Shown: positions 22,796 through 34,100, numbered from the stretch's first letter. The stretch: DNA of 64,000 bases from Agrostemma githago (GCA_958450325.1 OY288247.1:14746429-14810428), one strand, 5' to 3'. Translations and numbers: made by a program. Notes: generated by a model from the letters alone, not told the origin.

Positions 22796-24713
22796 CTAGT
22801 ATCCGGGCATCTTCCCTTTCCCCTTGTCCTTCGGGTCGCGTGGAGCCTGAGGTCTTCGGGGTGGTGGCGAGCGTTCCCGAATCACGAGTGGAACCTCCTT
22901 AGCCCGGGCCCGTTTCTTGGGCGACGGGTCTTCAATCACGGTCTTCGGCCCAAGTCGGGCCCGCACGTGCTCAGGCAGTCTATCCCGTGGGCCAAGTCGG
23001 TCCTGCACGGGTAACCTTGGGCCCAGTCTCCTTTCCAAGTCCATCTGGGGGCTCACCTTCCCCCAAGCACCTTTAGCACTAGACCCTTCCGCTTGAGTCT
23101 TAGTCTTCTTCTTGTGACCAGACATTAGACGGACTAGGGTAGCTGGAGTGTCTCCTTCATCAAAGAACCCCCTGTTGTCTTTGGCTTGCTCCCTTCTCAG
23201 CAGGTCGAAGGCTTCATCGACTTTCAAAGCAGCTCGGGCTTTAGCGTCTCCTGCTTTGGTCCACTTCGTATAAGAATCTGAAACCCAGATTGAATGGCGA
23301 GATTTGACAACGGGCCAAGTATGCCGTGTGTACCACCTTTGCATCCAGGTATCACACATTACATCAGTCAGTTGGGTAGGGTCACTCACAACTGCTTCAA
23401 CTTCAGGGATTCGCTGGGTCCATCCATACTGCCTTAGTATGCGATCTGGATAAAGATGAACCGTCTGCCTGAAAGAAAGGATCACCTGATAGCGGGCTCT
23501 GTCCCTTGGGTCCAAGCCACTCCAAAGGTAGATGGGCCACCATGGAACTACCCATCGGATTAACGGGCCGCCATGAAAAGACAAAACCTCGTCCCAGTAC
23601 TTCTGCGTAATCTGACGAGAAAAGTCAATGGCCCGCCTCCTCGTCATCACCTGGTTATGACAGTAGTTGCCCGCATCAAGTGGAGGATCTATCACTGATA
23701 GCCTCTCATACAGCCAAATCTGCAAAAAGAAACAAAAGCATGAGATTCCAGGGCAAAATAGGCGTTCGCCTAAAGGCCACTCGATCGAGTGCTTGGGACA
23801 CTCGATCGAGTGGTACCCCTGAACGCAAACAGGAGACTCTTTACGAGGGCACTCGATCGAGTGCCAGGGTGACTCGATCGAGTGGCACCTCCGAAGACAG
23901 ATCAGGAGAGTTCCATCGAGGGTACTCGACCGAGTGCCTGGGTGACTCGATCGAGTACCCCCTGCAGTAAAAAAAAATCGCAAAAAAAAAATCAAAGAAA
24001 TTGAATTAAGAAGTTAAGTGACATACTTGCAACAAACGGGTGCTCCCGGTAAGGCGAATGGATGAGTCCCTTTTGCGATCGTCCAATCCTTGGATAATCT
24101 CGCCCGTGATCAACCAAGCCGGGCTGTGCTCAGTCTCCATCAGATCCACTACGGTCAGAAGACGGGTGCTTCCCATGCAAGATAACAGGTCCATATGACC
24201 CTCGAAAGCATATACATGAAGCATGCAAAAAGAGAAGGCCCTGCGGCTGAAAGCCGGTCTAACCCGAACATCGAATGAATTCATAAATTTCTCAGCCAAG
24301 TCGATCAGAGAAATTTTATCACCATCCATCATACGGGACACTTCGTTGTGGGAGAGCCCTAGAAATTCTCTCAACTTCCTCCTCGGGTCGTAGATCGAAT
24401 ATGGGACAGCGGGACGGAGTATCGGATTCCATCCTCCTATAGCTGCAATCTCCTCAGGTAAAGGGCAGACTTCGCCCCGAGGGAAAGCAAAGACATGATA
24501 TATGTCTTCCCAATAAGCCAAGCAAGCATCCAGAAAGTAGCGGTCAACCACCATCTGACGGAACGGGTACAATTGGGTTATCCCCGTCTGATTCAAAGCC
24601 ACCCTATCTGCATCCCTAAAGCGACGGGACCACTCCTGCAACATCACACTTAACCATTCGATCCCCATGGCTAAAAAAAAAAACTTCTTAAAGAAGATGA
24701 AAGACTTTCTCAA
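22796..24713 (-). CDS. Antisense additional ORF (aORF), two exons, plant-mobile-domain-like
   Basis: Exon 1 is 24713..24027 (229 codons, ending ...GSTRLLQ, donor CAA/GTATGT). Exon 2 is 23719..22796 (307 codons plus stop, acceptor TTTTTGCAG/ATTTGG). Both junctions are phase 0, giving a 536-aa protein. Exon 1 has YHVFAFPRGEVCPLPEEIAAIGGW; exon 2 starts IWLYERLS, then W..RW.. blocks. This resembles the plant mobile domain (PMD) of Retand-type aORFs and MULE/MAIL proteins; the match is by pattern only. The C-terminus is basic and Pro-rich (KKRARAK, RERSPPPRR), suggesting a nuclear protein. A minus-strand TATA box lies 74 bases upstream of the ATG. No disabling change is visible, unlike in pol. 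The function is unknown. Confidence 0.75.
23720..24026 (-). other. Intron of the antisense gene, filled with paired palindromes
   Basis: A 307-bp intron with GTATGT donor and TTGCAG acceptor. It holds six ACTCGAT/ACCGAGT palindromes as three pairs (23779..23956), with CAAACAGGAGACTC- and AGATCAGGAGAG-type spacers between pairs. Exon 2's frame happens to stay open through most of the intron. Confidence 0.75.
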
Positions 24714-24786
24714 GAGAATTAGAGAGACTTTCTCTTAAGAAGGGATTGTTTTGTGACTTGTGAAGAAAATCAAGAACAAGGAGGGG

Positions 24787-24796
24787 CTATATATAG
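24787..24796 (-). promoter_or_regulatory. TATA box for the antisense gene
   Basis: CTATATATAG, 74 bases upstream of the aORF start codon on the minus strand and outside the LTR, pointing to an element-internal promoter for antisense transcription. Confidence 0.5.
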
Positions 24797-25338
24797 CATT
24801 AGCCTTGCAAACCGTTTAGGAAAATTTTCTAATCTCAATAGGAATCGAACCACAATCCTAGTCTCAATACTAGCGTGGAAATCTCCATCCCGAACCTTCC
24901 TAATTTTTGTTAGGAGTCAAAATCTCAACGTTTCCAAAACTCAAAAATCTCAAATTTTCAAGATTTCAAAAATTCATATTTTGCAAAAAATCATTTCTCC
25001 CCAGCGCGAGTCACTTTACTATCTACGTGTTGCATGCATTTTATGTGACTTATACAGGTACGACTCAAACAGGGACGTGCAACCCACGATATCTCCCCAG
25101 CGGAAGCCAACGGCGGCATTTCACGGGATGGGCCTACATACAGGCACACCCAGGACTTATGCGACAAGTCCAATTCCCCACGGAGTTATTGGCTCAGGTA
25201 TGACTTCTAGCTTACGGCTGGCGAGCCCTTCACGCGAGTCTAATGGACTATAAACGACCCGACCGGAAGTCCGCCAGGTTTCAATCCTCGATTGGCCTGG
25301 TGGCTACTCTGACTTTCGCCCTGTCCAAGCCTCAGTCA
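24797..25338. other. Untranslated region between aORF promoter and polypurine tract
   Basis: No supported gene. TCTCCCCAGCG occurs twice (about 24996 and 25092). The small ORFs here show no family pattern. Confidence 0.55.
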
Positions 25339-25350
25339 GAGTGGGGGCTC
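25339..25350 (+). other. Polypurine tract of the Tat element
   Basis: GAGTGGGGGCTC directly before the 3' LTR terminus TGTAGACA. Confidence 0.75.
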
Positions 25351-28300
25351 TGTAGACACCCGCATTTTGACTGCCAGGTGTCTATGGTAGTTTCCCAAAA
25401 AACACCCGATGATGATCGGACGCTAACATGCTTCTATGCGCTCGGATACGGGCTTAAATCCATTAATCGCTGGCTAACACACTTACAGAGTACAAATCTC
25501 ACAAAATCAACCTCAAATCCAGGCCCAGCGGGCCGTTTCCAATCAAACAAGGCTAATTTGGGCCGAAACCGACACCGGAATTAAAACCGACTCGTCACGA
25601 TTGGGTCAATCCCGGTCAAAGTCGTTTCCGAGACATACCAAACAACCCCTCAAATACCAAAAGCCCAATTCAAACTCAAACTCATCAAGTATCCATGGTC
25701 AAGGTCCGAGCGAGTGACCCGCGCGACCCAGCTGGGCCACTCGATCGAGTGCCCCACCGACTCGATTGAGTGGGCCCTTTTTCAAGCCCGGCGGCTGGCG
25801 TAACGGGCCACTCGACCGAGTTAGCCACCTACTCGGTCGAGTAACCCTAAACCGAAGCCCTAGCTTTTCCTATATAAGCAACCCTCATGCACCCCTCTTC
25901 AGGAACCTTTTTCACAACCTTACAACCCTAATCACAAACCTTTTACAACTTTCAAAACCCTAGAGCTACCCCATACACACATACTACGTCCTCTACAAAC
26001 CCTAAGCAAACCCTAAGCAATTCACTAGCAAAAAACCCTAAACCTAGTTTAGGAATCAACAACCCGAGCCACCATAACTCGACCTCCATAAACCTCGAAG
26101 ACTCTTGTGTTATAGCCACGGTTACGAGTCCGCGCCGAGACAAGAACATGTAGGTTGAGGGTGTCAAAACCCCGTTTCTTCCCTTCTCTTCCTTTTTCTC
26201 GTGTCGTGTCTATTTCATATGGGTCGTTTTGTTTATTTATTCCGCTTATCGCTATATTATCGCAACATTAATATCGATAATATAATACTAGTATCAAAAC
26301 ATTAAAATACCTATCAATTTGTGTCGAGTATGAGTGATATCGGAATGAGGAAACACGAACATACAAGTGTACTGCACACAGCGTTGACGGTCGCTCGTTC
26401 TGATATCCCGATTACTTGATTATTGCGATAGGTTAACTTCAACAATGATTTTCATATCGTTTGTATCATTATTATTCGCATGTCGCATCGATTTCTCAAA
26501 AAAACAAACATCGTATTTCAATAAGGGTCGAAACCCGTTGACACGGATCCGACATCACAATCCCTAGGGATTTATTTCGATGTCGGAGAAGTCAAGGGAA
26601 TCAAGTCCTTCTCTTTATTTAGGCAAAGTATCGATAGGTTAGACCCGATGCCAATTCCATAATTGGATGTCGAGTCTAATAAATCAAATCAAATAATTTA
26701 GCCGATTCAATTTTCCGTTGATGCTAACGTAGATGTTATCCAATTATAGCACTACAAACGCGGAGGGATACCCGTATTGTCTCGTTTAATTTAAACAATT
26801 CTAATCAATTGCAAACGATTTCTGACTTCGTACAGGTGCCACTCGGTCAAGTGCTTATGTCACTCGATCGAGTGACATCACGAAACCAAGACAGAATGGT
26901 CTACAGGACCTCTACCCGGTCGAGTCTCGCAGTGACTCGATCGAGTGGAGGCCTACTCGGTCGAGTTGGTCAATAACTCGGTCGAGTAGGGTCACCAGAT
27001 CTGGACAGAATGCTTTTCAGGCGTTCACTCGGTCGAATCCCTCAATGATTCGATCGAGTGGCCTCTATTTACGTCAAACCGTAAGTCCTAAAATAATATT
27101 CAAGTCTCGCTAATTGCTTTTTCTGAAATCTCTTTGTCTTGTTTTTGCTCTAGTATTCCATATCGATTCAATAATCGAATATGGAATACCACGAGCCATC
27201 AAATTTTAGGATCGATTATAAATTTAGCAATATTCATATTCGGTTCATCAAAATCAATGTTTTGTAAAAAGTCTCAATCGGGCATAAGTCATACAATATT
27301 TATGCTCTATTCGGTAAAACCGTTGCCCTATCAAAAATCAAAAGCAATTTCAAAATCAACAATTAAATTTACAAACGATCGTACAGGGGGCACTCGACCG
27401 AGTGCCTAGCCCACTCGGTCGAGTGGCGCCCCAAAAATCGAACCAGAATGTTTTTCATGACCTCCACTCGATCGAGTCTCACAGTGACTCGGTCGAGTGG
27501 CCATGTACTCGACCGAGTTGGTCAATAACTCGGCTGAGTACGGTCTGTAACGCAAAACAGAAACCTCTTTTCAGGGTCTACTCGATCGAGTCTTTTGGCC
27601 ACTCGATCGAGTGATCCCATAACGACCCAAAACGCGAGTCGTACATCCTTCTTTTCAAGCTCGATAGTATTTTATGATTTAGGTCAACACGTGCATAATT
27701 AATCACGTGTATACTATCCTTTCAAACCATGCATCATCTCGTCCATTATTCAATTCAATTCATTATTTGCACAAACCGTTAATATCGATTTACCGTTACT
27801 AACCGTTTGTTTGTTTCTTTTGTCGATTTAATTCTTGTTCGTTTATTGTACTAAATGAACCCGCATGCTAAATTCCACTTTGACGTAGAATTAATTGCAT
27901 TAAATTGACTTAGAAACCCTTTTTCAATTCCATTCACATGTTTAGGGAAAACGATGTTTGCATAAGCATTTCCCCGTTTAACTAGCGCGCGTATTGTAAG
28001 TCACTCGAATTCTTAGTAGAGGCCGCTAATGTGCGGGCGGGGTTGGGTGTCCTTTGTGGGCTTCCCAACACGTACCCTCACCCCTTACTCAGAACCTCGG
28101 TTTCCGGATGCCCGAAACCGTTGGCGCACGAGAGTCATTCAATACACAATATCCGATAATGTCGGTATTGGTATCAAATGCAAAGGGACGAGCCCAATAA
28201 ACTCTGACATCGGAAATGGGCCGTATTTTGTATACGGACCACTACGACATAGAGTGGGCTCGAATGGTTCCGAATAACCACAAAATTCGGTGGCGACTCC

Positions 28301-28402
28301 ACATAGACCTAAATTTCAATTCGATCCGTTTCATATGGAGATTCATTCGCCTACCCAAACCCGCGCGTGGCCGCGTCGGGGTGGACCTATGTCATGTCCA
28401 CA
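25351..28402 (+). repeat. 3' LTR of the Tat element
   Basis: 3052 bp, TGTAGACA...TGTCCACA, followed by CTAAG. TATA box at 25871. It keeps the complete 3' terminus that the 5' LTR has lost. Confidence 0.95.
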
Positions 28403-29117
28403 CTAAGAAGTAGCCCCTTTAGTGTTTTTATTTTTGAAACAAAAATCCCCATATCGGCCATACAATACAACAATAATTTATGTGTAAACATCATTTTGAT
28501 ATTCTCGTTCATTTGATTAAAATACTTGTTACAATAAATATAAAAGACAAACAAATAGAGTAATATGAGTAATGTATTATTAAAGCAGTTATCGACATTT
28601 TTATTGTGTTTATTTGCTTGGTTTACCCACGAAGCAGCTTGCTAAAGTATATATTTATTTTATGTCCTTGCATGTTCTTAGTCAAATTCGATATTTCTTT
28701 AAGTTGGGAATGTTAACTACATTTATTTCTACCTTTCCTTTAATGTATGAAAATTAAGGGAACTTACTTGAAAGAGGGTGGGTGTAGATAGGCCAATAAT
28801 CTGAATTAACCTGATTTACATTATACACGGTTAATATATCCCTCCAATAGTAACTATGCATGTAGTCAGTATATTCCTTATAAATCCCTAAGGAATGAGG
28901 TATGGTGCTTGTGTACAGGTCTAGGCCGCGGTCTAGTGAGAGACGATACTTCTGTAACTGCGGCGAAGATAAATTGGAAAACTTCGAAGCAGCCCTCGCT
29001 GCACATGTTGTCCCCTCTCCATGATTGATCACCTTAATATAATCACATTTTATAAATACAGTAATTGTTGATGAAGACAAAGGTACGTAAACATAGTTGC
29101 CATACAAGATAGAAGAA
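28403..29117 (-). pseudogene. 2OGD pseudogene, 5' part, severed by the Tat element
   Basis: Exon 1 (about 29117..28768, donor TCAA/GTAAGT) encodes KVINHG, then AASKFSNLSSPQLQKYRL, then YWRDILTVYNV..YWPIYTHPLS, the pattern of the 2OGD N-terminal half. The start of exon 2 lies at about 28500..28403. Read on into 14158 without the insertion and one CTAAG copy, it gives a continuous frame (...VSKIKTLKGLLL, then RYMAQ, a stop, then LGLKE). The exon 1 region upstream of the NHG block looks scrambled and its true start is lost near a LINE fragment. MITE-like sequence lies at 28505..28560. Confidence 0.62.
28505..28560. mobile_element. Stowaway-like MITE fragment
   Basis: CTCGTTCATTTGATTAAAAT..AAAGACAAACAAAT matches the 3' half of the MITE at 29803..29898 in inverse orientation. 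It sits at the intron 1/exon 2 border of the 2OGD pseudogene and may have removed the splice acceptor. Confidence 0.5.
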
Positions 29118-29239
29118 GAATTATGAATATCCAATGGCGAATCCAGGATTTTTGGGATGGAGGTGGTATAAATTTTACGACATAAACAATAACGTATAAA
29201 AAATGTCATCAACTCGATGTGTCGATCGTATAGTTAAAA

Positions 29240-29620
29240 ATATGTTAAAAGTTAAGTTGGACGTGGCTAAGACCTATGATCAGGTTGAATGGAGGTTTCT
29301 GGCACATACTTTGCAATTTAAGAGGTTTGATGGGCGTTGGGTGGATCGGGTTATGCGTTGTGTGACAACCGTCACGTTTGAGATCCTGCTTAATGACCAA
29401 CCTAGTCGCAAGTTCCGGCCCAGGCTGAACTTACGGCAAGGTGACACTCTTTCCCCTTATCTCTTTATTCTTTGTGCTAAGGTGTTCTCGAGTCAGATTA
29501 GGCAGACTATTGAGGTGAAGTCAATTCATGGGATTAGGATTGTACATGAGGCTCTGGCCATTTCTCACTTTTTCTTCGTGAATGATAGCTTGTTGTTTTG
29601 TCGGGCGAGGATGTCGGAGG
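29240..29620 (+). pseudogene. LINE reverse transcriptase fragment (5' segment)
   Basis: The frame 29203..29649 has KLDVAKTYDQVEW, RQGDTLSPYLFILCAKVF and SHFFFVNDSLLFCRA, the fingers/palm of an L1-type plant LINE RT. The usual A/V-D-D catalytic pair is V-N-D, so it is inactive. It is 5'-truncated next to the 2OGD exon. At 29620 (...RMSE) it stops, and the next residues (ARASKAIL) lie at 32822, beyond inserted LTR sequence. Confidence 0.85.
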
Positions 29621-29802
29621 GTAAAAAGGTTAAAGTCGTATCACCTTAATCAAAATAAATCTAACAAACAACTAACAAATAGCTAGCGACAAGCAGGGTC
29701 GGACCATAGAGAGATGGATGAATTTTCCAAAATCTATAGTCGATTCTAAACTATTAAAATCTGGTTTTGGTTGAATTTTAACTAAACTAATGTGATCATG
29801 TA

Positions 29803-29898
29803 CTCCCTCTGTCTCGTTTATTTCTTTGCCTTTTATATTTATTATTGTATGGAGTATTTTAATCAAAGACAAACAAATGAACGAGACGGAGGTAGTAA
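29803..29898. mobile_element. Stowaway-like MITE
   Basis: CTCCCTCTGTCTCGTTTATT at one end, its inverse AATGAACGAGACGGAGGTAG at the other, TA dinucleotides outside. About 95 bp, inside the older solo LTR. Confidence 0.75.
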
Positions 29899-30623
29899 AT
29901 TAAAGGAGGTTCTAACAATATTAAAGAGGTCTAGGGTTCTCCGGTTCACTATGCAATTAAATTGGGTAAAATTAATTAATCATTCATTCAATCTAATCAC
30001 AGTTATTTAGGGCGAAGACACGACCTTTCGGATCTTATGTCAACTTTAGGATAGATTCTGACGGACTATCGTAACTTACCAGATTATCCTACCCACTTGT
30101 AAATCTACACTTACCAGATTTTCGTTCTTAGGTTCGGGTTCCTAAACATTCAACTAATTCAACATCTCAAACTAATCAAACAATGATACAAGAGAAGTAG
30201 TAAGGCAATAACATATGAATGATCAATCAAATAGATAATCAAATTAACATCCACAACTCAATTAACATAGATTTCCTTCAACCCTAAAAGAACTATTTAG
30301 CTACTCATAATTAACGATAAAACAATAAAAGAATTTAACATAATATATAAGACAATATGAAAATAAGGGAAAAGGAAAAAAATACCGATTACGTAGAACT
30401 GAAAGATTGATGATCTACAAGTATGCTTACAAGCTAAAAGAATTTCGATGCTAATAAAAAATCTAAATCAAATTAGTGAATAATAAAGCGTAGCTAAAAT
30501 CTAACCCTAAGGAGGGTATTCATATTAATACTAGGGAGTCTAATAATATTCCTTCTTCCCAAAGGACTAGGAGAAACTAATTAAGAAAGAATATCCCGTA
30601 AAATAAGAGTTACAGTAAGATAC

Positions 30624-32212
30624 TGATAGGGGTTAGTCGTATCCCTAATCAAAGATACAGTAAGGACACCAACTAATGTAGATAGTGAAGTTAGGGGTTG
30701 AACCACAAGGAGACAAGATTTAGTTATCTATTCCTAAGAATTAGACTCTAGGTTATGGGTCACAGTTTTGGTTGGTTGGTAAACTAAAGCTAAATACTAA
30801 GACGGAATAACAATAAGGAGAAAGTCTAGGGTCTTAGGTTCACTACGAATATTACTCGGGTCAGGGAGTCATTTAACAGATCAATAATCGAACTACCTAA
30901 GGTGCAAGTCCGGTCGGTACACTACAACCTTTAGATCTAAACTTAACCTGCGGTCGCTAGAATTAAGTTAGTATACCCGAATTATCGTGACCTAATTAGT
31001 TCTTAACCCGGTCGGCTAAAAGTCCTAATTTGCGATACTAATTAATTGAATTATGCATCAAACAATTAATCAGAGTTAAAACGATATTCAGGCGATAGTT
31101 CATACGATTAGAAACAGGTCAATTGACTATAACCCTAATAATACGTGTAGATCCCTCTAAACCCTAGATGAAATTTAGCTATGCATACTAGAATTAAATA
31201 AACTAACAAAATACGAATTGCAATTAAACATGACAAAGATGATACGAATTAATCTACGAAAAGCAATATTAATTCTACGCTAGCAAGGATAAAGCAATAT
31301 GAATTATGAAAACAATAATCTCTACGAATAGGAAGAACGAATTAAGATGGAAATAAAGATAGAAAACTGAATTAGAATTGAAATTAGGAATAACAATACC
31401 GAAGAATTCAGCGCGTAGATCTAAGGGTGAAAAGCTAGGTTCAATGTATCTCCGAAAGCAAAAGTAACGTAAAACTCAAAATTGTAGAAGACGTTTTTTT
31501 TTAAAAAAAAAAAAAAAGGTCCCCATACAAGAGTCAGACAACTGATATATATAAAGAGTATCAGTTGGACTCAAAAGCAGGCCCAATTCTACGCTGAAAT
31601 CAGAAATGAGGCGTGGCCTGGAATGGGTGCACTCGATAGAGTGACTTGATGGTAGTCTATCGAGTGACCTCCCAAAAAATGGGGTGGGAACTTCACGGAG
31701 TGGCACTCGATCGAGTGCACCTGGAGCACTCGATCGAGTAGCGCTGTAGGTCACAGCAGTGCGCGCTCGACTTCAAATGGATGTTATTTATTCGTTACTT
31801 GTTAAAATTGGACGTGAAATATACCGTTGGAAAGTTAAGAGAAAGAGCTTTCCAACTCATACTGAATCACCCTGATTGGAGTTTTAGAACTCAATATATG
31901 AACGTTTGAAGTTGACCCTTGTGTAAGCGATCATTCTTTCATCTCGTTTGGTGTCTTTTCCTTCTTTGATCTTTGTTTCTTCGTGTATTCCGCATCTTCT
32001 TCCTTTGATTTCGTGTTTAGGTGTGAAGTCTTCAATTGTCGATTCTGTAATGCTCCTATTAGCTTCAAATGTATCCAAATCTACAAGATACACACAAATA
32101 CGAAAGTATTGACATTCAAAGTATATTGCATCATTATTAACGAGTTAAGTACAAATACCGAGACTAAACTAACAATTAGGGGATGAAAATATGTAATAAA
32201 TAAAACTCATCA
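30624..32212 (-). mobile_element. Younger solo LTR with palindromes, TSD GATAC
   Basis: 1589 bp with TGAT...ATCA termini and perfect 5-bp duplications GATAC (30619..30623 and 32213..32217). There is no PBS, polypurine tract or coding region, so it is a solo LTR or a very small non-coding element. Minus orientation is inferred from a TATA-like CTTTATATATA at 31545..31555 on that strand. Palindromes CACTCGATAGAGTG and CACTCGATCGAGTG (31630..31740) lie just upstream of it. Confidence 0.75.
31630..31740. promoter_or_regulatory. Palindrome pairs upstream of the solo-LTR TATA box
   Basis: Four sites: CACTCGATAGAGTG (31630), a partial TCTATCGAGTG (about 31656), CACTCGATCGAGTG (31704) and CACTCGATCGAGTA (31727). 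They are arranged as two pairs, 75-190 bases upstream of the TATA-like box on the minus strand. Confidence 0.6.
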
Positions 32213-32821
32213 GATACGAACTCTAAAACTAAAAGTCCCACGAAACAGCTTCAAACCAGTCGGTTCAAGTTTGGCCCGACCGATTCAAGGTTGTATCCCG
32301 ACAGGTTCGGGTTTCTCTACACTGTGCACTGAATTTGAAACGCTTTTTGTTTCTTTTAACTTATCGGAATTGGACGTTATACCTTTGAAAAGCTCGGCTT
32401 TCCAAAGCCACCTGAATCAGCTCAATCGGAGTTGTATAACTCAAGATATTCACATTTAAAGTTGACCATTGTTTTAGCGATCACTCTTTCTTCTCGATTC
32501 ACATTTGTTCAAGCTTTTTAACTTATTTCTTTGTTGTTTCTTATTGTTTATTCATTCCATGTCCTTCTTCAAGTGTTCACTTAGTATTCTCTAACTCTTA
32601 TCACTTTTTCCTCGTAGATTTCAGTGCTCGACTCTCATCATTGTCCACAATATAGCTCCATCGCCTTCATTTGTTTAGTTTCCTACAAAACGAAACAAAA
32701 TAATCGGCGTAACAAACAAGGATAAAAAGCTTGAAAAATGACTCCTAGGACACAAAAAATGAACCAAAATAATGGAAAATTTGGGGTTAAATATATATAT
32801 ACAAAATGAGTTTCTCAGAGG

Positions 32822-33868
32822 CGCGAGCATCGAAGGCGATTTTGAGAGATTTGAGGCAGCCTCGGCTTAGCTCGTTAACTTTTATAAAACAACAACTTCG
32901 TTTAGCCGGTGTACAGTTGGATCGAATCGAGAGGAAATGGCAGGAATTCTGAAGGTGCAGACCGTAGCGAATCCAGGAAAGTGTCTCGGCTTAGCCACTG
33001 TGATTAGTCAATTGAAGCTAGAATTGACAAGAGTGCTTCGTGATAATAAACATGCTAAAAAACTTAATGGTTGGAAAAGAATGCTTCTATCGAAAGCAGG
33101 TTGAGAAATTATAATAAAGGACGTGGCCTAATCTATCTCCACCTATGTCATGAGTGTTTTTAAACTCCCTTTAAGTTTTTTACGAGGAGCTCCGCTCTAT
33201 GATTTCTAAGTTTTTGTGGGGGTCGGAGGATGGGAAGAGGAAGTTGTCGTGGTTAGCTTAGGAGAAGCTCTGCATTACTAAGGCACTTGGTGGGCTTGGC
33301 TTTAGTGATTTTAAGAAGTTTAACATGGCTTTTCTGGGTAAACAAGCGTGGCGTTTAACCACGGATACGAGTAGCTTACTTGCTCGGCTGCTACGGGCTA
33401 AGTATTATAAGAATGAATCCTTCTTACAATCAGAATTGGGTCATAATCCGAGCTACACTTGGAAGCGGTTTTGGGAGGCGCGAAAAGTGATTTTACAAGG
33501 AGCTAGGAGACTGATTGGGAATGAGCTTGGGACGAGGGTGTGGTATGATCCATGGTTACCTGGTGATAAATCGAGGCAGGTGCTCTCTCAATGTACTGAT
33601 GCTAGGACAGGGTGGTTGGTGGCTGATCTTAATAGAAGTGACGATTTGTGGGATGCTACGAAGATTCAGGCCAATTTTTTGCCTTTTGAGCAAGAGATTA
33701 TTTTTGGATATTCGATTGTGTTTCCGAGAGTAGAGGATACATTGTACTGGGATATGGAGAAGGATGACATCTATACGGTCAAGTTTGCATATAGGCTTCT
33801 CATGGCGAATATGGAGGTTGATCATGGACCGTCTGACTTTACCCGCAAGCGATGGATTTGGACACGGA
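32822..33868 (+). pseudogene. LINE ORF2 middle segment
   Basis: This follows on from 29620 with ARASKAIL, then LVNFYKTTTSFSR (shifted frame). Then GWKRMLLSKAG, a degenerate PTYVMSVFKLP region, and an open frame 33325..33868 (GKQAWRLTTD, LARLLRAKYY, RVWYDPWLPGD, FTRKRWIWT). This is the RT thumb/connection of plant LINEs. Stops and frameshifts occur before 33325. It ends exactly where the CACTA starts. Confidence 0.82.
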
Positions 33869-34100
33869 CACTAGTAGAATAAGTACCAATAACATCTACC
33901 ATAAGACACCGGTTGTAAAAAAACGATGCTAAAGAGTCATAAGTGGTGGGCAAAAAATTAAAAAATGTACATTCACACCGGTTGTACAAATAAACCGGTG
34001 TGAAAGGGTGGTGTTAAAGAATTAGAACCCATCTAACACCAGTTGTAAATTGAAACCGGTGTGAAAGAGTACCCAATAACATCGGTTTCTTTTAGAACCG
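33869..34100. repeat. Left subterminal repeats of the CACTA
   Basis: At least six copies of ACACCGGTTGTA or its inverse AACCGGTGTGAAA within 230 bp. In En/Spm such motifs are binding sites for the TNPA-type protein. Confidence 0.8.

Larger units (their letters stand above)
14159..28402 (+). mobile_element. Tat/Retand-clade Ty3-gypsy element with antisense gene, gag deleted
   Basis: This 14,244-bp element has 5-bp target duplications CTAAG (14154..14158 and 28403..28407) and LTRs of about 3.04 kb. Its termini are TGTAGACA/TGTCCACA, and a polypurine tract precedes the 3' LTR. Pol order is PR-RT-RH-archaeal-type RH-INT; the second RNase H is diagnostic of the Tat lineage. A spliced antisense ORF lies between INT and the 3' LTR, as reported for Retand/Ogre-like elements. 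I counted about 15 substitutions and four indels between LTRs by eye, roughly 0.5%, so it is young. PBS and gag are missing. It sits in exon 2 of a 2OGD pseudogene. Confidence 0.95.
29621..32817. mobile_element. Older solo-LTR-like insertion in the LINE, itself split
   Basis: Outer parts 29621..30618 and 32218..32817 total about 1.6 kb, the same as the LTR inside it, and resemble that LTR at matching places. The left ends are GGTTAAAGTCGTATCACCTTAATC versus GGGGTTAGTCGTATCCCTAATC. An AATTGGACGT..GAAGTTGACC..TTTAGCGATCA block is near 32370-32490 versus 31808-31940. The flanking LINE shows GGAGG/AGAGG as a possible imperfect target duplication. No coding sequence. Confidence 0.6.

Noticed and set aside
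23720..23995. N-terminal Met of the 399-codon minus ORF as the true aORF2 start
   Set aside because: This part lies in an intron with good splice sites; joining exon 1 to 23719 gives a continuous PMD-like protein.
24753..25253. 166-aa plus-strand ORF before the Tat 3' LTR
   Set aside because: No motif, low complexity start, lies in the untranslated region opposite the aORF promoter.
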